Shown here: positions 57,710 through 64,000 of the stretch, piece by piece
Numbering within the stretch: position 1 is the stretch's first letter
Layout: every line of letters begins with the position of its first letter
Assembly (NCBI GenBank): GCA_022497155.1
Contig: MU385711.1
Location: 1,512,673 to 1,576,672 of the forward strand
Reading direction: 5' to 3'
Source: Whalleya microplaca
Lineage: Eukaryota > Ascomycota > Sordariomycetes > Xylariales > Xylariaceae
DNA length: 64,000 bases
Notes under the pieces: generated by a model
Seen by the model: the letters and a program-made list of their open reading frames with translations, nothing else
Told to the model about the DNA's origin: nothing
Databases searched by the model: none
Position numbers and translations under genes: made by a program

Positions 57710-58888
57710 ATGTCCACCTCCTCCCCCTCACCCCCCACCGCCAAAACCTACATAGTAGAGCACCTGGACCCAGAACTCGGCCCCTGGTCTGAACTCGAAT
57801 ACCTCGCCATCGCGCGCGAGACCCAGCAGCAGCGCACCACCACCGGCTCCAGTACCACCTTCTGCCTCTCATCATTACCACCAGCCTTCCGCGTCCCGGA
57901 CGCCCTGGCCGCCGTACCGGCTTTTAAAGCTGAGACCCGTGGCGTAGAGGAGATGTACCCCGAAGCTGAGGGCGAGGGTGAGGGAAAGAGTAGGGGTGGG
58001 GGTAAGAGTAAGAGTAGGGTCTGTCTCCTGGATCCGCAGGCTGGAGAGGACTTGAAGCCCGGGGATGCGGGGGTTTTTGATGTGTTTCTTTTTGGGGGGA
58101 TTCTTGGTGAGTTTACCTCTACCCAGGTGTTGGTTTGGTCAGTGGGCTTGATCTGTTGGTTGGCTTGGGTTGGGGTTTAGTTCAGTTGTGTTGAGCTGAG
58201 GTCGGGAGGAGAGAAGGGTGAATGGCGGGGTGGTTTGGAAGAAGAGAGGAGAGTGGGAGATGGAGGTTAATAGGGGCAAGATTGGATGCATAATTGTGCT
58301 AATCAGAGCTAACGAGTTGTTCACAGGTGATGATCCACCACGTGGTATGTAGGATATTCCTTCCAGTCTTCCTCGTTCTGGTTGTGGTTTGATGTAGGCA
58401 AACGCCTGTACTAAAAGTACGACTCGCAGACCGCACGGGTGAGCTGCGCAAGAAAGGCTTCAAGGGCCGTCGCCTAGGCCCCGTGCAGATGACGACGGAC
58501 ACGGCGGTGCGGGTGACGCGGATGGTGGTCGAGGAGAAGTGTAAGTAGCAGTCTCGCATCCCATTCCCCGCCTACATCAAGGGCACTCGTACCCCTGTCT
58601 ATCTTTCTATATATGTTGAGACCTACTCTATGTTGGGCTAACTTATAGTTCGAAGTCACGCTGGACAAGATACCTTACTTAGACTTCCCGGAGCTGAAGT
58701 TCAACGAGCACGAGAGCACGGAGATGCCTTTCCGGTACGTGAAAGGAGATGACGGGAAACCGATGATGCCGGAGGTAAGCAGCCCCTTTTCTAGATATAG
58801 GAGTGATGAAGTGCTGATGGGAGGACACTAGGGCATGGTGGACTTGATTAAGAAGGATGCGGATAAGAGTATAGAGGATCTATTCTGA
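57710..58888 (+). CDS. SFM1: SPOUT-type arginine methyltransferase SFM1
   Basis: Five exons, 57710-58106, 58327-58344, 58430-58540, 58656-58774 and 58832-58888, give 233 residues. Exon 2 is a micro-exon of 18 bases coding GDDPPR together with its neighbours. SFM1 is a SPOUT-fold methyltransferase that methylates one arginine of ribosomal protein Rps3 in the cytosol. Seen: YIVEHLDPELGPWSELEY at the N-terminus, FGGILGDDPPRDRTGELR (cofactor-binding knot loop), GPVQMTTDTAVRVTRMVVE, and DFPELKFNEHESTEMPFRYV, all hallmarks of the family (old name DUF431). A Gly/Lys/Glu low-complexity insert lies at about 84-100. The exon 3/4 junction uses the acceptor at 58655 (CGAAG), since the stronger-looking TATAG at 58648 would shift the frame. 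Confidence 0.9.
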
Positions 58889-59247
58889 GAATAAACTATC
58901 AAGAGGATAAAAACACATCATATAAATGAGCATCATGGCACATATACCCGATACCTTAACTGGATATAGCCGATCTATGGATGTTGGGTATAACGCCTGC
59001 GGAGATGGTGGCAGGTCTTGAAATGCCCCTTATCGGGTTAACTCGTGAGGTATAGATTATCAAGTAAAAGTATAACTGGGGCTTACACAAACACGCCTTG
59101 CAAGGAGGTCTACAAACATCACAAATGCATGAAATACGCCCATAACATACACATTGCTCATAACCTTCTCAATTATCCGCATGACAGGCATGGCAGGAAC
59201 CAGCTACTAGGCTGCTCGACTATATATACACCAACAGATGCCGACAA
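58889..59247. other. Short intergenic between convergent genes
   Basis: This holds the 3' flanks of SFM1 and the TFIIIC subunit gene. No gene is seen. Confidence 0.6.
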
Positions 59248-60493
59248 TCAGTCCTCATCTATGTCCATAGTATCAACTGTACTCGAGGCAGTGTTCTCAT
59301 CCAAGCCCCCTTCAGCTGCATTCACATCCTCTCGTATAGCGTCTTGCATCATAGCGTCGCCCTCTTCTCGCCCCTTTTCGAGATCGTCCCAACGATTCGG
59401 CGTAGGCGTTGAAACAGCCGGTTCGAGCCCGGTCTCAAGGGAGGGCGCAGCCGGCAACGTGGCAGACGTGACGCCGTGCGCAAGTTCTCCGAGGAAGTCG
59501 CCTCTGGCCAATACGGGGCCTCGCGGTCTATCCCCATGTGCCGCCGGAACAGGCTGTCTACGTCTTGCTCGTCGAGACGCCCGGCGGTAGTTCCCACTCC
59601 GCCTGTGCTGGGTAACGCGATCGCGGCTCTTGGCAAGCACGGTCACCTTATCCGTCTCGCCCCTGCGTTTTTTCAGCGCCATGAAGTTCGCGAGGAAATT
59701 GCCCTGGTCGACTCTCTCCCGCGTAGCGGTCTTATCCGGCGGGGGAATCACAGCCCCTATGGCGCTGTCGTTCTCGGCAGAGACGCCGTGGTTCCGCTGC
59801 CGGTTCAGGCCGCCGTGTCGAGGCCGCAGCTCCCGCTCCTGGACGTTGATGCGCGCGCAGCTGGCGGCGAGGAGCTCCACGTCGTCGTGGAGGTGGCGCA
59901 GTGCGGGCAGCGGGGCCTCGTCGTCGCGCTTCGTCATGAGGAGCTCCGTGCCGGCGTTCTGGCTCCACTGGCCCGAGTACACGCGGCCCTTGTAGGAGAC
60001 GATCGGGTTCTGCGAGTGCAGTTCCAGGATCTGCACTTGGTGCTCGTCCCCGTCATCCGTGGGAGAGTCGTGCTGCGCCAGAGGCTGCTGCTTCTCCTTG
60101 GAGATCGGTGGTCGGTTTCGGACCTCGTACTCCGCTTCTGAGTCCGCGGTGCTGTTATCAGCCGCGTTGCTCGCGGCGGTTCGCCTGTTCATGTACAACT
60201 TGGCGCGCTCAGCTTTCAGGCCGCCTCGGAAGCCGAGGTGTTGAGGCACGGCTGCTTTGTGGTCTCGGGCTGTGAAGTCCGCCTTGGAGAGGTCTAAGGT
60301 GACGTAAAAGGTCTAGATGCCATTATGAGTAAACAACTGGGGAAAATATACGAGGCCATCGTACCTCAGTCTCGGTGTTTGAATATTCATACTCCCACTC
60401 AGATTCATCATCGTCTAGCATGGGAGCATGTGAAGGTGCCGGGGCATTTTTGGGCCAGTGAGGGTGTCCCTCGCTCATCTCAGTGCTAGCCAT
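59248..60493 (-). CDS. TFC7: TFIIIC subunit with triple-barrel domain (Tfc7/Sfc7 type)
   Basis: Two exons on the minus strand, 60493-60365 and 60312-59248, give 397 residues. The first exon supplies ESEWEYEYSNTETE, which joins TFYVTLDLSKADF in exon 2; this is the classic entry to the TFIIIC sub-6 triple-barrel domain. QVQILELHSQNPIVSYKGRV and SGQWSQNAGTELLMTK complete it (to about residue 200). This subunit dimerises with Tfc1 in the tau-A part of TFIIIC, which binds internal promoters of tRNA genes for RNA polymerase III. The C-terminal half is basic, Arg-rich and low in conservation (RRASRRARRRQP), ending acidic (TMDIDED). Yeast Tfc7 has an extra N-terminal phosphatase-like domain that is absent here, as expected outside Saccharomycetes. 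Confidence 0.88.
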
Positions 60494-61019
60494 TGGCTAT
60501 TCGTGAGGTCAACTTGTGATAGCTCAGAGGAATAGAATAACGCATTTGAGAAAATAACGATACTGAATGGAAGAAATGAAAAGGCGGTATGATTTCTTAA
60601 CAATTACGTAGAAGTCTATCGGGGGAAAAGCATCCAGGATCACCAAACGATGATATATGCGATGCAATGCAAAAGATGGCATGGATTGATTAGAGGTGCT
60701 TGCCCTTTCCAGCTAAAATACAGGCGGTCACCAGTGGCATGATGCACTGGGTGGCCTATTTTTCGTCCATGGAGGGGCATTTCACTGCCCCTCCTCATTC
60801 CCTAAAGTTTCCACCCGCGCGCTGTACATACCATATAAGTGTACCATACGAGTGACTCACTCACCCAACCAACAGCTTTTATACCTACCTATTCTACGTC
60901 GACCACTTCGCGATTGGATACTTAACAAGGAACCTTCCGGATCGCACGTTCCGTCCCTAATACCTACCAATCGAGAAAGACCCCCAACATCGCCGCCGAC
61001 CCCCGCCTGCCTGCCCGCC
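60494..61019. promoter_or_regulatory. Bidirectional promoter of the TFIIIC subunit and HIS7
   Basis: These 526 bases lie between divergent start codons. The HIS7 frame remains open upstream of its ATG but has no ATG that would add a conserved segment. No TGACTC (Gcn4/CpcA) core with perfect context was identified, although GAGTGACTCACTCA at 60,851-60,864 contains TGACTCA, a full bZIP Gcn4-type site. Confidence 0.6.
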
Positions 61020-62660
61020 ATGCCCACGGTCCACCTCCTCGACTACGTCGCGGGCAACGTGCGGTCCCTCGCCAACGCGATCGAGAAGCTGGGGTACACA
61101 GTCGAGCTGGTGCGATCGCCGGAGGCCCTCTCGCAGGCCGAGTCGCTGATCCTGCCGGGCGTCGGCCACTTCGGGCACTGCATGAGCCAGCTGGCGTCGG
61201 CGGGGTACCTGCCGGCGGTGCGGGCGCACATCGCGGCGGGGAGGCCGTTCATGGGCATCTGCGTGGGCCTGCAGGCGATCTTCGAGGGCTCCTCCGAGGA
61301 CCCGGGCGTCCCCGGGCTCGGCGTGATCCGCGGCGCGCTGGACCGCTTCGACGCCGGCGACAAGGCGGTCCCGCACATCGGCTGGAACAGCGCGGATACG
61401 TCGTGTAAGAGTCTTTATGACCTGCGCCCCGCGAGCAAGTACTACTACGTCCACTCGTACAAGTTCCCGTACGTGCCCGGGCAGCTCGAGGCCCAGGGCT
61501 GGGCCGTCGCGACCGCGACGTACGGCGCGGAGGTGTTCGTCGGCGCCGTCGCGAGGGAGAATATACTCGCGACGCAGTTCCACCCGGAGAAGAGCGGCGT
61601 CGCGGGCCTGCGGGTGCTGAAGGCGTTCTTAACCGGCGCGGGCGCAAAGGCGCTTGGACAACCCGACACAGCATACGGCGGCGCGCCGACGGGCGGGCTG
61701 ACGCGCCGCGTGATCGCGTGTCTGGACGTGCGGACGAACGACCAGGGCGACCTGGTGGTGACGAAGGGGGACCAGTACGACGTGCGGGAGAAGGGGAGCG
61801 CGGCGCGCGACGTGCGCAACCTGGGCAAGCCGGTGGAGCTGGCGCGGCGGTACTACGAGCAGGGCGCGGACGAGGTGACGTTCCTCAACATCACGAGCTT
61901 CCGCGACTGTCCGCTGGCGGACCTGCCGATGCTGGAGATCCTGCGGCGCACGTCCGAGACCGTGTTCGTGCCGCTGACGATCGGCGGCGGCATCCGCGAC
62001 ACCGTCGACACGGACGGCACCAAGGTCAGCGCGCTCGAGATCGCCACCATGTACTTCAAGAGCGGCGCGGACAAGGTGTCGATCGGCTCGGATGCCGTGC
62101 TGGCCGCCGAGGAGTACGACGCCGTGGGCAAGAAGCTGTTCGGCAACACCGCCATCGAGCAGATCTCCAAGGCGTACGGTAACCAGGCCGTGGTCATCAG
62201 CGTCGACCCCAAGCGCGTGTACGTGCCGAAGATCGACGCGACGAGGCACAACACGATAAGGACGAAGTTCCCCGGGCCGAAGGGCGAGGAGTACTGTTGG
62301 TACGCGTGTACGATCAAGGGCGGTCGGGAGACGAGAGATATCGATGTAGTCGAGCTTGTACAGGCCGTTGAGGCAATGGGCGCGGGAGAGATCCTGTTGA
62401 ACTGTATAGATAGAGACGGAACAAATAGCGGGTTCGACCTTGAGCTCATCGACCAGGTCAAGAGCTCGATTAGAATACCGGTTATCGCATCGAGTGGAGC
62501 CGGCAACCCGGGTCACTTTGAGGAAGTCTTCGAGAAAACGAGGACGGACGCCGCATTAGGGGCGGGTATCTTCCACAGGGGAGAATATACCGTTAAGCAG
62601 GTAAAAGACTATCTGGCAGTGAAAGGGCTAGAGGTAAGGATATTTGAGGGCGATTTATAA
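61020..62660 (+). CDS. HIS7: Imidazole glycerol phosphate synthase, fused amidotransferase-cyclase
   Basis: Single exon, 546 residues, start at [13 protein letters not shown]. The enzyme catalyses the fifth step of histidine biosynthesis, turning PRFAR and glutamine into imidazole glycerol phosphate and AICAR. The N-terminal class-I glutaminase (1-215) has nucleophile Cys81 in [10 protein letters not shown], His188 and Glu190 in FHPEKSG. The C-terminal HisF-like barrel (about 228-546) has the catalytic Asp236 in IACLDVR and Asp464 in [13 protein letters not shown], plus KVSIGSDAV and VIASSGAGN phosphate-binding loops. The fusion is the normal fungal form and the length fits. A TGACTCA site at 60,854-60,860 suggests general amino-acid control by the Gcn4/CpcA factor. 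The 5' two-thirds is extremely GC-rich, dropping towards the end. Confidence 0.97.
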   Translation: MPTVHLLDYVAGNVRSLANAIEKLGYTVELVRSPEALSQAESLILPGVGHFGHCMSQLASAGYLPAVRAHIAAGRPFMGICVGLQAIFEGSSEDPGVPGLGVIRGALDRFDAGDKAVPHIGWNSADTSCKSLYDLRPASKYYYVHSYKFPYVPGQLEAQGWAVATATYGAEVFVGAVARENILATQFHPEKSGVAGLRVLKAFLTGAGAKALGQPDTAYGGAPTGGLTRRVIACLDVRTNDQGDLVVTKGDQYDVREKGSAARDVRNLGKPVELARRYYEQGADEVTFLNITSFRDCPLADLPMLEILRRTSETVFVPLTIGGGIRDTVDTDGTKVSALEIATMYFKSGADKVSIGSDAVLAAEEYDAVGKKLFGNTAIEQISKAYGNQAVVISVDPKRVYVPKIDATRHNTIRTKFPGPKGEEYCWYACTIKGGRETRDIDVVELVQAVEAMGAGEILLNCIDRDGTNSGFDLELIDQVKSSIRIPVIASSGAGNPGHFEEVFEKTRTDAALGAGIFHRGEYTVKQVKDYLAVKGLEVRIFEGDL

Positions 62661-63025
62661 AAGCGGGAGATACCTGAGACACCTACGTCGCGTGGCGTTT
62701 CCTAATTAGATAGGCACTGGTGGTTTAATCTAGAAAGGGGCAGGAATGATAGAAACCCAGTGTGCATTGAGAATGAACTGTGACTATTCTACCCTTTCAT
62801 GAGACTAGCTTACTTACAATGCTGATGCGCCTATGAGACAAGAACGCAGAATCCGACATATGCAATATAAAGAACAAGCAGTGCGCCGAGACCAACCCGT
62901 TGCGATCATGATCTCAAAAACTCCAACAAGGTAACCCAACACCAAACCATCCACCTCATGGATTCCCTCACTCCGTAAACTTGGTCGGTGTCAATGATAT
63001 TCGCGGCCTGTGCACAACACAGCGA
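62661..63025. other. Intergenic between HIS7 and the antizyme gene
   Basis: This stretch holds the convergent 3' flanks. No gene is seen. Confidence 0.6.
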
Positions 63026-63992
63026 TTAGATCTCCATGCCCATGAATAACCATTTATCGCTGGTGACATCGACGGCCTTTGCCCAATGATCGAGGGTCGT
63101 TAGGTCGAAACCAACCCATTGCAGACTTCTCATCAATGCTTTCTCATAGTCGTCCGGCATCAAACGATCTACGCAAATCACCACGTGCGAGCATCCGAGA
63201 GGGACGTCGGCTAGTTCGATCAAGGCAATGAGTCTGTACTGTTGGTTAGTATCTAACAAAGCGCAACAGGGGATAGGGGGCAGCATACGCTTGCTTTAGA
63301 TCGCGGCCGATCAGACCGCTGTCAAAGAACGCAAATAGAGATTTTTCGTCGCCCTCTTGAGCAATGAAAGCTCGAAAACTCGCCCCTCCAGCGTAATCCC
63401 AAAACTCAATCCAACCCCCCACGTTGACGGCAGGTTTAATAACGCTGTTGAGCAACGACGATGGAGGCGTAGGATAGTCATCGGGTGGCGTAAGTGCGAA
63501 GTTAACACCAGTCAGGCAGGAGCCATTACTAGCCATGTTCCGCTCACCTTGGAACACGGTGTTCATGGTCTCGCAGAAGAATCTCTCACATTCTTCCCTG
63601 ATCTGAAATGTTGCCCCCCCTCGGCGGCTGCGGCTGGCGTGCATACCGTGACTGCGCTTCTTGTTCTTAGGCTGAAGCGCGAGTTCGTTCGAGGACGTGA
63701 TGGCCGCGAGGGGGGGACTTGACGGAGGGGATGGGAGTCCTGAGATAGGGACCTCAGGAATACCACTCGGCCCCTATTTTTGAAACAAGTCAGTACGCGA
63801 CGAAAGCAAAGGTCTCAGACATGACCTTGACTTAGACTTACCTGCAGCCCCGGTAGTGCAGTAGTGGAGGCCCTTCAACGAGGCAGTAGGGTCGACAATG
63901 TAGCAACTGGCGAGGACATTGACCTGACGGGCCACGGCCTCGCCGTAATTACTACTACTACTGTTATTGTTATTGTTTTTCATTGGCGCCAT
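63026..63992 (-). CDS. OAZ1: Ornithine decarboxylase antizyme, made by +1 ribosomal frameshifting
   Basis: Three exons on the minus strand: 63992-63842, 63773-63289 and 63233-63026. The first frame (MAPMKNNNNNSSSS..., 56 codons) runs through intron 1 and ends at TGA 63756-63754 directly after TGG-TAT-TCC. Skipping the T at 63756 moves into the frame that carries the rest, giving 280 residues in total. TCC-TGA is the known antizyme shift site, where polyamines promote +1 frameshifting. The C-terminal part shows the antizyme core: LIALIELADVPLGCSHVVICVDR, LMRSLQWVGFDLTTLDHW and a DVTSDKWLFMGMEI end. Antizyme binds ornithine decarboxylase, sends it to the proteasome without ubiquitin, and curbs polyamine uptake. 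Intron 2 is taken as 63288-63234 (GTATGC...TACAG) because the CAACAG acceptor 6 bases earlier breaks the frame. The start codon lies 8 bases from the window end, so a longer 5' part cannot be excluded. Confidence 0.88.
63754..63759 (-). promoter_or_regulatory. Programmed +1 frameshift site TCC-TGA
   Basis: On the minus strand TCC (63759-63757) is the last sense codon of the short first frame and TGA (63756-63754) its stop. The long second frame resumes with GAG at 63755-63753, a +1 shift. The preceding codons TGG-TAT match the W-(Y/C)-S pattern at antizyme shift sites. Confidence 0.85.
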
Positions 63993-64000
63993 GGCTGATA

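Noticed and set aside
59476..60141. 221-codon open frame opposite the TFIIIC subunit gene
   Set aside because: It is antisense to a gene with a recognisable domain; the translation has no motif.
61629..62516. 295-codon open frame on the minus strand, opposite HIS7
   Set aside because: It is a shadow of the GC-rich HIS7 coding frame; the sequence is His/Arg/Leu/Val-biased without any family motif.
63739..63842. Antizyme intron 1 extended to the CTCAG acceptor so that the TGA is spliced out
   Set aside because: It is in frame, but it would delete the TGG-TAT-TCC-TGA site exactly where antizymes have it; the shorter intron ending AATAG explains both frames. Kept as the test in the antizyme finding.

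Overview
The window is nuclear DNA of a filamentous ascomycete (Pezizomycotina, most likely Sordariomycetes; order not determinable by eye). The reasons are short GT-AG introns with CTAAC/CTGAC-type branch sites, fungal-specific gene families (DUF3176, VPS62, IEC3, SFM1, fused HIS7) and a modular secondary-metabolite synthase. All gene models were spliced by eye. Each model was checked for reading-frame continuity, and total coding length is a multiple of three in every case.

Layout. Bases 1-23,800 carry conserved genes: a BUD2-type RasGAP, a CPR6-type TPR cyclophilin, an F-box/ankyrin protein, a DUF3176 membrane protein, a VPS62 protein, a multi-intron sugar transporter and a SulP sulfate permease. 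Bases 23,800-52,000 form a gene-poor, AT-rich accessory block. It holds an FAD-linked oxidoreductase, a small secreted cysteine-containing protein, a phytanoyl-CoA-type dioxygenase, an NmrA-type reductase, a 2,512-residue hybrid synthetase (A-T-KS-AT-KR-ACP-R) and a second sugar transporter. Bases 52,000-64,000 return to dense, GC-rich housekeeping genes: endosulfine (IGO1), MYG1, IEC3, SFM1, a TFIIIC triple-barrel subunit (TFC7), HIS7, and an ornithine decarboxylase antizyme with a programmed +1 frameshift.

Main system. The hybrid synthetase has the domain order known for SwnK, the core enzyme of swainsonine-type indolizidine alkaloid biosynthesis. It starts directly with an adenylation domain (no condensation domain), has one non-DH/ER PKS module, and ends in a thioester reductase. 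It is divergently paired with an NmrA reductase (the SwnN/SwnR class) and lies near an Fe(II)/2-oxoglutarate dioxygenase of the SwnH1/SwnH2 class. No aminotransferase, second dioxygenase or second NmrA gene is visible, so this looks like a reduced or re-tailored SWN-like cluster, possibly with an FAD oxidase and a sugar-type transporter recruited next to it. The expected product class is a bicyclic alkaloid made from a cyclic amino acid plus one malonate; this is inference.

Other points of note are the antizyme frameshift site TCC-TGA, whose two frames a plain ORF caller would split or discard; a hidden second exon in the small secreted protein; a TA-flanked MITE-like element; clustered CreA-type sites and a TATA-bearing inverted repeat before the second transporter; and an awkward splice junction in the first transporter.
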